Notes: generated by a model not told the origin, from the letters alone. Counted from the stretch's first letter, positions 47,372-56,417 are shown. The stretch: 64,000 bases of DNA from Hoyosella rhizosphaerae (GCF_014643175.1 NZ_BMJH01000001.1:868001-932000); one strand, 5' to 3'. Program-made: numbers and translations.

Positions 47372-48199
47372 CTACCTGGCCTGCAGGACGTCGTGGGTGG
47401 TGCGGCGGTGGGTACGAGGAGGAATGGGAAAGCGTCGGAGACCGATTCGCACAATTGCTTGCGGGTACTGGGCGCGGTTGCCGCATCGTGTCGCTTCGTC
47501 CCTCACCACGTCCCGTTCTGGGATATCGACGACTGGGGATGTAGCGAGTTCGTGTGCTGTTGCTAGTAGAAGCACAGCTGACAGGGTCTCCCCAGCTGCC
47601 AGTTGATCCGCTGGTGTATCGGACTGAGTGCTGATCACGGCGACGGCCGAATGATCGGGATCTAAGCCCCAGGGGCTCAGACGCTCGGTACGAATTGGTA
47701 GGCGTGCCGATGGTGCAATCACCCGGGCACCCGCGTCGTCGAGATACGTCAGTGTCGTTCCATTGTGCACGGCTTCATGCGGAAGTTGCCGCAGGTGTTG
47801 TGCTGCCGCCCCGGGGGCTGCAAGCGGCCGATTCTCGGTACGCCGCTTATCGAGGGCGAAGAACATGCTGAGATCTACAGCGCTGGTGACCAAGGATGGG
47901 CGGATGACCAGCGTTGCTAGCAATGTTTCGTCTGCTGGTTTGGGGAACCGCACGACTTCTGTCGCCCAACCAAGGCCCCGTAACGCCACGATGCAATGGT
48001 GCAGCGCAATTCCACAGCTGACCATAGCGAGTCGACCGTCAGGGTCGCGTACACCGGACATCCGTTCGCGGTCGGAATACAGGTGTAGGTTTTCTCCGTC
48101 GAACCGCCACTGCCACGGCTGTCGGTTCCACACCGATGGTGCGCGTCGCGCCAAGCTGAGCGCTTCTCGAACAACCTCGAAGTCTGGTGTTTTTTTCAT
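47372..48199 (-). CDS. Short Acg-family nitroreductase lacking the lid
   Basis: A 275-residue homologue of the neighbouring Acg protein. It keeps the N-terminal RRAPSVWNRQPWQWRF, RDPDGRLAMVSCGIALHHCI and the C-terminal LAAGETLSAVLLLATAHEL, but about 55 residues that carry the lid segment (EASNR...MHWWLG...SALSEK in the sister protein) are missing; the frame is intact, so the loss is a clean deletion. This could open the flavin pocket and restore activity, or stop flavin binding. GGGGAGCC lies before the ATG. A palindrome and a TetR gene lie upstream. Confidence 0.85.
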   Translation of the reverse strand: MKKTPDFEVVREALSLARRAPSVWNRQPWQWRFDGENLHLYSDRERMSGVRDPDGRLAMVSCGIALHHCIVALRGLGWATEVVRFPKPADETLLATLVIRPSLVTSAVDLSMFFALDKRRTENRPLAAPGAAAQHLRQLPHEAVHNGTTLTYLDDAGARVIAPSARLPIRTERLSPWGLDPDHSAVAVISTQSDTPADQLAAGETLSAVLLLATAHELATSPVVDIPERDVVRDEATRCGNRAQYPQAIVRIGLRRFPIPPRTHRRTTHDVLQAR

Positions 48200-48289
48200 T
48201 GCTGGCTCCCCGATTCGCGATGCGCCGCCTAGCGTTGTGCTGGCTCCTACTTCAACGATCGCGCAATCGGGGAATTATCGGCACGGTCC

Positions 48290-48310
48290 AAGGTCCCCGT
48301 TGGGGCCCTT
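48290..48310. promoter_or_regulatory. Near-palindrome upstream of the short Acg gene
   Basis: AAGGTCCCC, GTT, GGGGCCCTT: eight of nine positions pair. It lies 91 bases before the short Acg start and 28 bases past the TetR stop. A second small palindrome CCTCA-ATA-TGAGG is at 48317-48329. Candidate TetR operator. Confidence 0.4.
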
Positions 48311-48337
48311 AATGTTCCTCAATATGAGGGACTTTTG

Positions 48338-49021
48338 TTAGTCCACTTGTGAACTGATGAGGAGGGCGAGTTCTGCTGTGACCTCGTCGAGTGGAGTCAG
48401 GGATCGCTGCGCTCGGCAGAGAATGATCGCGCCTTCGTACGCAGCGATGATGAATCGAGCTAGCGGGTCAACCCGATGTGGGGGGAACCCTTCGTCGACG
48501 AGCGCAGCTACAAGAATTTCCTGGACGTCAGCGAACGCTTTAGCAACCTGGTCAGCATTGTGGGCACCATCTTCGCCACCGCCTGCTATGACGGCCACGA
48601 TGGGGCATCCAGCCTCAAAGTCGCTGCCGACAATGAGATTCTTCCAGAATTCGCGCATCGCGCTGAGGCCTTGTTGGATTCCCTGAGCTGACGCGTCGCG
48701 AATTCGGCTTGTGATGACATCACTTGCGGCAGCGAGTGCCTCCGAGATGATTTGCGTGCGTCCGCCAGGAAAGTGGTAGTAAACCGACCCCCGCGGTGCA
48801 CCGCTGTGAGCAAGAATTGAATCGATGGTGACACCAGCTGAGCCGCGTTCACTCATGAGCGCTATGGCGCTGTATATCATCCGCTGCCGCGTCGTCGGCT
48901 TTGTTGACCCGGCCTTTGGCGATTCAGCAGTTATGCTGGACGCGTTGTCGACATCACCTGAGGCCAGCCTGCGGTTAGCCTCATGCATATCGTCGGATAC
49001 AGATGCATGACGGGTTGGCAC
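48338..49021 (-). CDS. TetR-family regulator, LmrA/YxaF type
   Basis: A 227-residue regulator starting MPTRHASVSDD, using the GTG at 49021 six bases after AGAGGA; a GTG two codons up is nearly as good. The first 45 residues are a low-complexity extension. The helix-turn-helix lies around 48-90 (RQRMIYSAIALMSERGSAGVTIDSILAHSGAPRGSVYYHF), and GGRTQI plus GCPIVAVIAGGGEDG mark the LmrA/YxaF subfamily. It is upstream of the Acg pair on the same strand and divergent from the nucleoside hydrolase gene. Either could be its target. Confidence 0.88.
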   Translation of the reverse strand: MPTRHASVSDDMHEANRRLASGDVDNASSITAESPKAGSTKPTTRQRMIYSAIALMSERGSAGVTIDSILAHSGAPRGSVYYHFPGGRTQIISEALAAASDVITSRIRDASAQGIQQGLSAMREFWKNLIVGSDFEAGCPIVAVIAGGGEDGAHNADQVAKAFADVQEILVAALVDEGFPPHRVDPLARFIIAAYEGAIILCRAQRSLTPLDEVTAELALLISSQVD

Positions 49022-49097
49022 AGCCACTCCTCTTTCGGCAAGTCATTCTAGGAATTAAGGCTAAAATTACTAATCCCAGCATATGACATGTTTCCGA

Positions 49098-49143
49098 ATA
49101 ATGCTTGCACGCTACGCAGACAAGAGACCTCGATAATGCTTGC
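49098..49143 (+). repeat. Two 11-base direct repeats upstream of the nucleoside hydrolase gene
   Basis: ATAATGCTTGC at 49098-49108 and 49133-49143, 35 bases apart, in the divergent region between the TetR and nucleoside hydrolase genes. Possible operator pair or duplicated promoter parts. Confidence 0.35.
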
Positions 49144-49187
49144 GCCGCGCTTTTCCGCTAGGTTCCTCTGGGGAGGAGGTTTCCTAT

Positions 49188-50216
49188 ATGCGTCAGCATT
49201 TGATGCTAGATCTTGATACTGGTATCGACGACTCGCTAGCACTGGTTTATCTACTTGCCAGCCCAGAAGCCTCAATTCGAGGTATCGCAGCGACTGGCGG
49301 AAACGTGTCGACTGCACAAGTCGCGGCGAACACCCTCGCATGGCTCGACGTCTGCCACGCCGGTGAGATCCCGGTCGCAATGGGTGCACAGAACCCACTC
49401 GTCGGCGAACTAGCGACCAGCGAAGAGACGCATGGTCCGCACGGAGTCGGATACGCTGAATTACCTGCGACTTCCCGCGCGCTATCAGACGTAAGCGCCG
49501 CAGTTCTATGGGTTGAGCTAGCCAGGAAGCATGACGGCCACCTGGTGGGTCTTGTTACTGGCCCCATGACAAACCTCGCGCTAGCCCTCGAGATTGAACC
49601 TAACCTGCCGCGCATGTTGAAGCAGCTAGTCATAATGGGCGGCGCATTCAATCACCCCGGCAACACGACGCCCACCACCGAGTGGAATGTGGCCGTGGAT
49701 CCTGAAGCCGCCAAGCGCGTTTTCGACGCCTTCGGCAATGCTGACAATCTTCCTATCGTGTGCGGGTTGGACCTCACCGAGCGCATCATCATGCGCCCTG
49801 AACATGCCACTCGTCTCGCCGAAGCCGCTGGCGTTGCGGGCGAACGCATTTGCGCGGACGACCCACTCGGTGAACGCTCCCTCGCATCAAACCTAGTGAT
49901 TCGTCACCTGCTTAACGCCATCCGCTTCTATATGGAGTTCCACCGCGCCTACGACCAAGGATTCCTTGCACACATGCATGATCCTTTTGCCGCCGCCGTC
50001 GCACTCAATCCGCAATGGGCAAAGACTCGTCTGGCCACCTTAGATGTCGAACTCGTCGGCACTCTCACACGAGGCACCACCGTCGCCGATTGGATGGGAA
50101 TGTGGGGTCGCGAACCTAACGTCAACATTGCCGTCGACACAGATCCAGACGCTTTTATGGATCACTTGATCACCCGCGTTGGCGAATTCGCGCGGAACCT
50201 CGCGCCGCAAAGCTGA
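49188..50216 (+). CDS. Inosine-uridine-preferring nucleoside hydrolase
   Basis: Cuts nucleosides to base and ribose. A 342-residue cytoplasmic enzyme. The calcium-binding DLDTGIDDSLAL (8-19) is the hallmark; GVGY and PMTNLALAL (near 125), the second metal site TTEWNVAVDPEAA (about 165-177) with a conserved Asn, and MHDPFAAAVAL near 265 complete the active site. A strong GGGGAGGAGG precedes the ATG. It is 88 bases upstream of an ECF transporter operon, pointing to nucleoside uptake followed by cleavage. Confidence 0.93.
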   Translation: MRQHLMLDLDTGIDDSLALVYLLASPEASIRGIAATGGNVSTAQVAANTLAWLDVCHAGEIPVAMGAQNPLVGELATSEETHGPHGVGYAELPATSRALSDVSAAVLWVELARKHDGHLVGLVTGPMTNLALALEIEPNLPRMLKQLVIMGGAFNHPGNTTPTTEWNVAVDPEAAKRVFDAFGNADNLPIVCGLDLTERIIMRPEHATRLAEAAGVAGERICADDPLGERSLASNLVIRHLLNAIRFYMEFHRAYDQGFLAHMHDPFAAAVALNPQWAKTRLATLDVELVGTLTRGTTVADWMGMWGREPNVNIAVDTDPDAFMDHLITRVGEFARNLAPQS

Positions 50217-50304
50217 TATTCTAATCGTCGCCGTCGGGGCAGCGTCGGCTCAGTAGACCATTACCACCCAATCGTGGTGACGTTCGTGATAGCAGGAGTG
50301 ACAC

Positions 50305-51120
50305 ATGACCGCCCCCGACGCAACCCTACTTCGGCACCGGATTTTTCTGACCGCCGGGACGCTGCTCATCATCGGCACATACGTCTACCTAGTTTTCTTG
50401 CGGCCCGAAGGCCTGCCTGAAGGTAGCGGCATAGCCAGTGTCGTATCACTCGTTGGCAATACGCTCGGCGCGATACTGCTTCTTGCTGGTGTTATCCACC
50501 GCCTTCCGATGACCACCGTGGTTCTCATCCCCAGTGCTATTGCGCTGAACATTGTCATCGGGCACATCACCTCATGGCTCGGGATTCCGCTGTACCTTGA
50601 TTCGCTCGGCACCGTTCTCGTCGCCGCGTTGGCGGGACCCGCGGCAGGCGTCGCAGCCGGTGTGCTCGCGAACGTCGTATGGGGGATGACAATCGCCCCC
50701 GTCGCAGTGGCATTCGCTGCAGTAGCCGCGCTAACAGGCGCCCTAGCTGGTTATATGGTTCGGGCTGGACTCTTCAAGAAGTTGTGGCTCGTACCGCTCG
50801 GCGGTGCCGTCACGGGCATCCTTACCGCGCTGGTCGCCGCACCCATCGCGGCCTTCGCGTTCGGCGGAGTCACTGGAGGTGGTGCAACTGCAGTGGTTGC
50901 CGCATTCCGCGCCATGGGAACAGGACTGCTGCAAGCAACAACCCTGCAGGGGCTGCTGTTTGATCCGCTGGACAAAGCAATCATGTTCACTGTCGCAGCA
51001 CTTGTCGTGATGTCGATCCCGCGCCGACTCCTCCATCAGTTCCCGTTCGCTGCCGCTCACCTCACGACTTCAAAGCAAACCCCGGCAGGACCATTACGTG
51101 CGCCTGTACGACCCGAGTGA
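50305..51120 (+). CDS. ECF transporter substrate-binding (S) component
   Basis: A 271-residue membrane protein with six or seven helices. IGHITSWLGIPLYLDSLGTVLVAALAGPAAGVAAGVLANVVWG (about 91-135) is typical of ECF S components, including the Ala/Gly-packed helix that meets the T component. Next to a nucleoside hydrolase, a nucleoside or pyrimidine ligand is the best guess, but vitamin ligands are not excluded. GGAG precedes the ATG. It overlaps the T-component gene by 23 bases. Confidence 0.85.
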   Translation: MTAPDATLLRHRIFLTAGTLLIIGTYVYLVFLRPEGLPEGSGIASVVSLVGNTLGAILLLAGVIHRLPMTTVVLIPSAIALNIVIGHITSWLGIPLYLDSLGTVLVAALAGPAAGVAAGVLANVVWGMTIAPVAVAFAAVAALTGALAGYMVRAGLFKKLWLVPLGGAVTGILTALVAAPIAAFAFGGVTGGGATAVVAAFRAMGTGLLQATTLQGLLFDPLDKAIMFTVAALVVMSIPRRLLHQFPFAAAHLTTSKQTPAGPLRAPVRPE

Positions 51121-51862
51121 CTCGTGGCTCCACCGCCGGAACCCCCTGACGCTGCTGACGGTCGCGGTATGCCTCGCAATCCTAGTGTTCACGGTTCCGG
51201 TGTGGTGGTGGCTGTGTCCCGTCCTCCTGGGATTGCTCCTGCTCATGGCGACCCTCAACAACCGGCGCACCATTTTTTCCGTGTGGCTGGTCATGATGCT
51301 TCCGTTCGCAGCGTTGTCGTTTCTTCTCCAAGGACTTTTCTTTCCTGAAGCGCTGACGAGCATGTGGGAATTCGGCCCTGCCCGCGTTACTTCCGACGGA
51401 TTGCAGCTCGCCGCATTAATCACGTTGCGGGTGGGGTCGGCAATTGCTGGTTTCCTCATATTTTTGGCCGCAACATTTCCGCCGACCCTCATGAATTCAC
51501 TCACGCACGTCGGTGTGCACCCAAAGATAAGCTTCATAGTGATGTCCGGCGTCACCCTAATACCCACTTTTCACAGTAAAGCCAACATGGTTTTGCTGGC
51601 CCAACAGGCACGAGGCGTAGCCACACAAGGATCGTGGCTGTACCGCATGAAAGTCCTGATCACCGTCGTCAAACCCGTAACTCTGACTGTGTTATCGCAG
51701 GTCGGTGACCGTGCGTTTGCGCTGGAGCAACGAGGATTCGGGTCCACGGTCCGACCGACGATATATCGCCCGGTGAATTTCCCCCGAACAGAGAAGGCGG
51801 CGTGTGTGGCACTTATAGTGATCACTGTTTCGACCGCGTTACTACTTGTGGCGGTGCAATAA
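51098..51862 (+). CDS. ECF transporter transmembrane (T) component
   Basis: A 254-residue membrane protein (EcfT/CbiQ type) with five or six helices. The coupling motifs that touch the ATPases are visible: QARGVATQGS near 170 and ALEQRGFGS near 209, the Ala-Arg-Gly style helices of EcfT. It starts at a GTG and overlaps the S gene by 23 bases; its stop is one base before the ATPase start. Confidence 0.9.
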   Translation: MRLYDPSDSWLHRRNPLTLLTVAVCLAILVFTVPVWWWLCPVLLGLLLLMATLNNRRTIFSVWLVMMLPFAALSFLLQGLFFPEALTSMWEFGPARVTSDGLQLAALITLRVGSAIAGFLIFLAATFPPTLMNSLTHVGVHPKISFIVMSGVTLIPTFHSKANMVLLAQQARGVATQGSWLYRMKVLITVVKPVTLTVLSQVGDRAFALEQRGFGSTVRPTIYRPVNFPRTEKAACVALIVITVSTALLLVAVQ

Positions 51863-51863
51863 C

Positions 51864-53576
51864 GTGCCTGATCGTCATGCTGTTGAAGTCACCGGACTTT
51901 CCTACTGGTACCCCGATAGAGCAGATCCCGCGCTAAACGATGTTTCGTTGACCATCAGTGCCGGGAAAATCTGCGCAGTAGTCGGCGCGAACAACAGCGG
52001 CAAAACTACGCTAGCCCGACTTGTTGCTGGATGGCGAGGGTCGGGCGTAGTCGAAGGCAACATCACCATCGATGGGTACTCGTTGGCTGATATGGCTGCA
52101 CATTCGCGAAGTTCACTGGTTTCCTACGTCGGCGATAGCCCTTCCGTCTTCTTGACAGGTTTTGCCCCCACTGTCGTCGACGAAATGGCATTTGGGCTCG
52201 AACACCATGGCGTATCCCCCGACGTGATGCACCAGCGTATAAACCAAGTTTTGCAAGGACTCATGCTGGACCATCTGGCTGATCGGGCACCCGCAACTTT
52301 GTCGGGCGGCGAGCAGCAATGTGTCGCGATTGCGTCTGCGTTGGTCTTGGAACCACGCCTGCTCATACTCGACGAACCGACAACGATGCTCGACCGTCCT
52401 GGCACCGATCGAGTGTTTCGACTGCTCCACGACGCATCGGCTGCGGGGACTACTGTCCTGCTCGTTGAACATCGAATCCCCACCCTGTACGACCACGTTG
52501 ACGACGTTGTGGTGCTTGATGCAGGTCGTGTACAGACAAGCGGCGGCCCCAGCGCCGTACTGAGTTCGACCACCACAATTAATCACGGAATTAAACCGTC
52601 GCGCTATTCGCTCGCGGCTGAAGCGACTGGCGCAACTTCCGGGCGACTCCCCGTATCGCTGGCAGAGGCCGAAGGGTTCTTCGGCGGAACTCCCCTACCT
52701 CCGCCGCCCCCACCGCCAAACGTGCGGCGGTCGCATCACTCCGTTCTCCACCGACCACCAGGTGTACCAATACAACTCAACGACGTTCACGTCGCATTTT
52801 CTGGGGGCATCGCTGCGCTACGCGGGGTAAATCTTGAGATCCCCGCAGGAAACCAGGTAGCGCTGGTAGGACGAAACGGAGCCGGAAAATCAACCATCGC
52901 GAACATTCTTAACGGAACTGTCCGCCCGGATAATGGTGTCGTGTATGTCGGTGATGCCGACACAAGCCGGACCGCACCGCATAAGATTTCTCGCCGTGTT
53001 GGCGTTCTGTTTCAGGACCCCGACAACCAACTGTTCTGCTCAACCATTTATGACGAAGTTGCCTACGGTCCCCGGCACTGCGGCTTTGTCGATGTAGACG
53101 AGCGGGTGGCCGACGCACTGTCACTCACCGGTCTTTCCGCGCATGTTGATGACCATCCCCACGAACTCGGCCATGCAGAACGCAAAATGGTGGCGCTCGC
53201 ATCTGTTCTCGCGATGCGTACACCAGTCGTTGTTTTAGACGAACCCACCGTGGGCCTTGATGGGCACGGCCTGGCGCGACTCACTCAACTCGTCGCAGCA
53301 TTGCGCGACCAGGGCCGCACCGTCGTCACCATCAGCCATGATCTTGATTTTGTGGCAGAAAATTGTGATCGCGTCGTCCTCATCAACGGTGGGCAGATTG
53401 TCGCCGACCGCCCTACTCGAGCGCTCTGCGCCAGCGAACTATTGTTAGACGTCTACGGCACTCTTCCGCAGTTGCCGACACTAGCCCGGTCGTTGGGATG
53501 GTCGTGGACCCCACTGACTCCTTCTGAAGTGGGTGCCGCCGCCGCGCCGAGATCTCCAGACACCTTGCCCGAATAG
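51864..53576 (+). CDS. ECF transporter ATPase, fused double domain (EcfA-EcfA')
   Basis: A 570-residue protein with two ABC domains joined by a Pro-rich linker (about 255-305, with a run of eight prolines). Domain 1: Walker A GANNSGKTT (41-49), signature LSGGEQQ (146-152), Walker B LLILDEP (166-172) and His203 switch. Domain 2: Walker A GRNGAGKST (336-344), signature changed to LGHAERK (435-441), Walker B VVVLDEP (455-461), ISHD switch. The weak second signature suggests only one of the two ATP sites turns over fast. It begins at a GTG one base after the T-gene stop; a GTG six codons up would overlap it. Confidence 0.9.
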   Translation: MPDRHAVEVTGLSYWYPDRADPALNDVSLTISAGKICAVVGANNSGKTTLARLVAGWRGSGVVEGNITIDGYSLADMAAHSRSSLVSYVGDSPSVFLTGFAPTVVDEMAFGLEHHGVSPDVMHQRINQVLQGLMLDHLADRAPATLSGGEQQCVAIASALVLEPRLLILDEPTTMLDRPGTDRVFRLLHDASAAGTTVLLVEHRIPTLYDHVDDVVVLDAGRVQTSGGPSAVLSSTTTINHGIKPSRYSLAAEATGATSGRLPVSLAEAEGFFGGTPLPPPPPPPNVRRSHHSVLHRPPGVPIQLNDVHVAFSGGIAALRGVNLEIPAGNQVALVGRNGAGKSTIANILNGTVRPDNGVVYVGDADTSRTAPHKISRRVGVLFQDPDNQLFCSTIYDEVAYGPRHCGFVDVDERVADALSLTGLSAHVDDHPHELGHAERKMVALASVLAMRTPVVVLDEPTVGLDGHGLARLTQLVAALRDQGRTVVTISHDLDFVAENCDRVVLINGGQIVADRPTRALCASELLLDVYGTLPQLPTLARSLGWSWTPLTPSEVGAAAAPRSPDTLPE

Positions 53577-54041
53577 CGGTATACCGGTCATGCCCGTACT
53601 ACCTACCTAGCAGCGCAATCGCTGTCATCTGCCCGTATGTCACTTCAAGGCGTACGAACCATGTGTTACTGGACGTGTTCGTTCGCCGAGTTTCGGGGTT
53701 GCCAGTTGTGCTTCGGGCCGATCAGCGCGGCTCTGCATCTTTTTGTGGTTCCGCGTGGACCTCGATCGCGGGCCGCAACATCACCAATGTGGCGCATCGT
53801 GCGCAGTGCACTGAGGGCGTGAGGACAAAGGGGAATTGCGCCATCCGAGTCTCTGCCGGGCACAGAGCCCCTTCATAAGCTTCTGTCTCGGGTGCAGGGC
53901 TTTATGCCCGGGCTAAGTTTCAGCGCGCTAGTAACCGACCGTCATTCATGGTCAACGGGCTGGCGGCAGTCTTTGCCCTTAAAAGTGCACCTACCGTCAC
54001 ATTGTCCAGACGACACCTCGTTTTCAAGCTAGCTTGGAGGC
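53577..54041. other. 465-base gene-free stretch
   Basis: No convincing gene. A 10-base palindrome CGGTATACCG follows the ECF stop directly (53577-53586), and the remainder is a mix of short overlapping frames with no ribosome sites. The last 50 bases hold the likely promoter of the next small gene. Confidence 0.5.
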
Positions 54042-54518
54042 ATGGGTTGGGTTATCAATGTGCCAGGCGCTCGTGGGTATGAGGGATACGCGCAAGTCCT
54101 AGACACGGACGGCAAGGTCGTTAAAGACAGGAAGTCGGATCAGGCGGTAGCGGAGCGGTGTGAGCGTGAGGGTGTGTTCTGGCGGGCAGCGGATGTAGCC
54201 GGCTGGGTATCGCCGACGTTGCACCGGATCCCAGAAGGGTTCACCGGCAAGGTCGATCCAGATGAGCGGTTTATGGATGATGTGCTGCGCCCTGAATGGG
54301 AGCAATTCGTGTACGACACCGTTCCGCTGGTACACATCCGTGTGCTTCTCGACCGGATCGCCCACCATAAGCAGCGGATCACCAAACTTGATGACGAACT
54401 GGCCGCAGCGGTGCGCCACGCAATGCGAAATGGGTCTCACTGGGCCACCATCGGGGAAGAGACGGGCCTCGGCAAACAGGCTGCTAGGGAACGCTGGACG
54501 CAAGCGGACGAGCTCTAG
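54042..54518 (+). CDS. Small protein with a C-terminal helix-turn-helix-like end
   Basis: A 158-residue protein. The first 70 residues are beta-rich (GYEGYAQVLDTDGKVV). A coiled helix (about 95-125, LLDRIAHHKQRITKLDDELAAAV) leads to RHAMRNGSHWATIGEETGLGKQAARERW, which reads like a DNA-recognition helix-turn-helix of the sigma-70 region 4 or phage-regulator kind. GGAGG lies only one base before the ATG, so the real start may be a little later. No family is recognised. It stands alone among small unknown genes. Confidence 0.55.
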   Translation: MGWVINVPGARGYEGYAQVLDTDGKVVKDRKSDQAVAERCEREGVFWRAADVAGWVSPTLHRIPEGFTGKVDPDERFMDDVLRPEWEQFVYDTVPLVHIRVLLDRIAHHKQRITKLDDELAAAVRHAMRNGSHWATIGEETGLGKQAARERWTQADEL

Positions 54519-55054
54519 ACGCCACGATGGCGAGGTATCAGTCTCCATTTTCGCACATGACCCACGCGAAAGTCTCAGTGGCTTAGCGGGACTGGAACTG
54601 CTTTTAAATTCACCATGGCACGTACTTTCGGATATTGCGGCCTGTCTCCGAGTTTAGAGGCGCACAAACCCGAGAAGCGTCACTCTCTATCCATCTCATA
54701 ACGCGCGGGCAGATCCGGCTTTGCGCCTATTTAAAGGCTGTGGACGTCGCAGACGCCCCGCGCTCACCACGCGGGTATCTTGCTGCCTTGGATTGCAGCG
54801 TGGGCAGCTGAGCGGGGAGGTAGTCTCTACGCGTGCCGCGGTGCAATCTTCGGTGAATCGAAGCGAAATGCTGGGCCGTTGACATTCGGTGGACGCAGCG
54901 CTTCTGACCTTACCGACCTGGCCAAGTCAATTCGCAAATGCTGTGTGGTGTGTAGTCCCAGAAGTCGCTGCAAGCTAGGGCTGGGTCGCTTCGGGCTCCG
55001 GAATACAACTGTCCGCCGGTGATAGTTCGTAGGGAGCTTGTCATAACCTCGCGG
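54519..55054. other. 536-base stretch without a supported gene
   Basis: A frame at 54780-55022 would give an 80-residue Arg/Ser-rich product, but it has no ribosome site and unlikely composition. I see no repeats or RNA genes here. It may contain worn gene remains. Confidence 0.4.
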
Positions 55055-55393
55055 TCAGACTTTCACCGTGTAGCGGAGGGCCGCACCCACACTCAGGGCA
55101 AATGCCGCAGGGATGAAGTACGCACCCACAGACAGAAGCCCGAGTACGCAATAGCCTACAAGGAGGATGGCGCATAGCAGCACGACGATGCGGTGCCGAT
55201 TGACCAGTGCGATGATCCCTAGTATCACGGGCACTGACAGAGAGATGTAAGCAGTTGGACCGCTTGCATCTACGACATTTGTGGCCGTAAGAAAATACGT
55301 TGCGGCGGCTACGGAACACGCGATGCTGACTGCAGCAAAGGGTCGGTGACGAGGAGCCTCCGCATTCGTTGCACCACCGCGAACGTGCGTCAT
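55055..55393 (-). CDS. Small membrane protein, four helices
   Basis: A 112-residue protein starting MTHVRGGATNAEAP. Four hydrophobic segments (about 19-36, 45-62, 68-84, 88-106) predict a compact membrane protein with a short polar head. The ATG has GGGAG upstream. No family is recognised. It lies between two + strand small genes. Confidence 0.6.
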   Translation of the reverse strand: MTHVRGGATNAEAPRHRPFAAVSIACSVAAATYFLTATNVVDASGPTAYISLSVPVILGIIALVNRHRIVVLLCAILLVGYCVLGLLSVGAYFIPAAFALSVGAALRYTVKV

Positions 55394-55657
55394 ACTCGGA
55401 TTTTACTCCCGTCGAAGTGCATCGAACTGTAGGTCGCATTACCTACCCGCGGCACGAGCAAGTGGTTTTTGCCGCCTGCGCGAACTCAGCCTGCGCCTTT
55501 ACGATCGACCTCGGCGCGCCAGGGCACTGAAACGAATGGCAACTCTAAGCAACCGTTGTCTAGTTCTAGCGTTCACACCCCGGCTGGTTTTTCACCTGAC
55601 CTGCGGCGCAAGCTACCGCCATACCGGAACCTTGCGCACACGAGGAAGGGCTCGGAC

Positions 55658-55915
55658 ATGCGGCCTAGGAGGATCTTCAGGAGACGGTGGCCGGGCAGTG
55701 TTCGATCACGCACACTAGATTCCAGAACAGGGGCGGCCGAGCTCCTCACTGCGGCTGGCCACGAGATTGACGACGAACTGGTAGCGGAGGCACTGATCCT
55801 TACCCAGCCTATTGGTGTTGTCACAGGCGTGGACGGCTGCCAGTGGGGCTACAGTAGGCTCCACTGGCAGGGCATCTGCACTACCTGTTTGGAGGCGTAC
55901 GGACAGGAAGGCTGA
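55658..55915 (+). CDS. Small basic protein, unknown
   Basis: An 85-residue frame starting MRPRRIFRRRW with AGGAAGG upstream. The first 25 residues are strongly basic, then GHEIDDELVAEALILTQPIG and a C-terminal DGCQWGYSRLHWQGICTTCLEAYG with three cysteines. It ends four bases before the next gene, which suggests coupling and supports translation. The longer upstream frame has no ribosome site. No family is recognised. Confidence 0.4.
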   Translation: MRPRRIFRRRWPGSVRSRTLDSRTGAAELLTAAGHEIDDELVAEALILTQPIGVVTGVDGCQWGYSRLHWQGICTTCLEAYGQEG

Positions 55916-55919
55916 CCAC

Positions 55920-56417
55920 ATGTCCCGAAAAAACTCCCGGATCGAGATCATGGTCCTGCTACTGGTAGTGGTTGTGAGTGGAGCCTTTTTGGTCATGCTA
56001 TTTCAGGAAGTGGGGAAACCCAGGGGCCCGGAATGCAAGGAAGTTAGTTCGCAGGTGACTGATCGGATCGCGAGTCGTTCCCAAGGCGTAACCATCGTTC
56101 CTGTATCAGCGTCTGCCGTGCGCTCTCCCTGGATAGAAAATCACCTCAGTGATGCAGGGGCTAGCGGCTATTACGTAGTCGCGATGACGTTTCTTGATTC
56201 TGATGGGGCGACGCAGAGCGCGGTGTGGGGCGTCAGGACCGCGGCACCGCTTGAAGTGACGGAGTTGGAGGTCCGACTCGCGAGTCCGGATAGTGAAGCT
56301 ATTGTCAGCTTGGACGAGACCGCGCACAGGGTGACGGACTGGCCGGACTATGCACGCATCGAAGATGCCCTGGACCAGTGGACGCTTGATGATGTCGGTC
56401 AATGTCTAGATAGATAA
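55920..56417 (+). CDS. Membrane-anchored or secreted small protein, unknown
   Basis: A 165-residue protein. After a basic head (MSRKNSRIEIM) a single hydrophobic helix (about 12-30) anchors it or acts as a signal; a soluble domain of about 130 residues follows outside. The domain alternates strands and ends in helix (DETAHRVTDWPDYARIEDALDQW). One Cys each at about 38 and 162 could pair. It resembles no family I know. It probably forms a unit with the small basic gene four bases upstream. Confidence 0.6.
   Translation: MSRKNSRIEIMVLLLVVVVSGAFLVMLFQEVGKPRGPECKEVSSQVTDRIASRSQGVTIVPVSASAVRSPWIENHLSDAGASGYYVVAMTFLDSDGATQSAVWGVRTAAPLEVTELEVRLASPDSEAIVSLDETAHRVTDWPDYARIEDALDQWTLDDVGQCLDR

Noticed and set aside
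48328-48344. DosR/DevR-like box GGGACT...AGTCC near the Acg genes
   Set aside because: Half-sites are present but the spacer is six bases instead of two, and it lies across the TetR stop codon rather than in a promoter.
53637-53878. Overlapping short frames on both strands that might be transposase remains
   Set aside because: No recognisable transposase motif, terminal repeat or target duplication.
54780-55022. 80-residue frame on the plus strand
   Set aside because: No ribosome site, Arg/Ser/Gly-rich shadow-like composition, no pattern of a folded protein.
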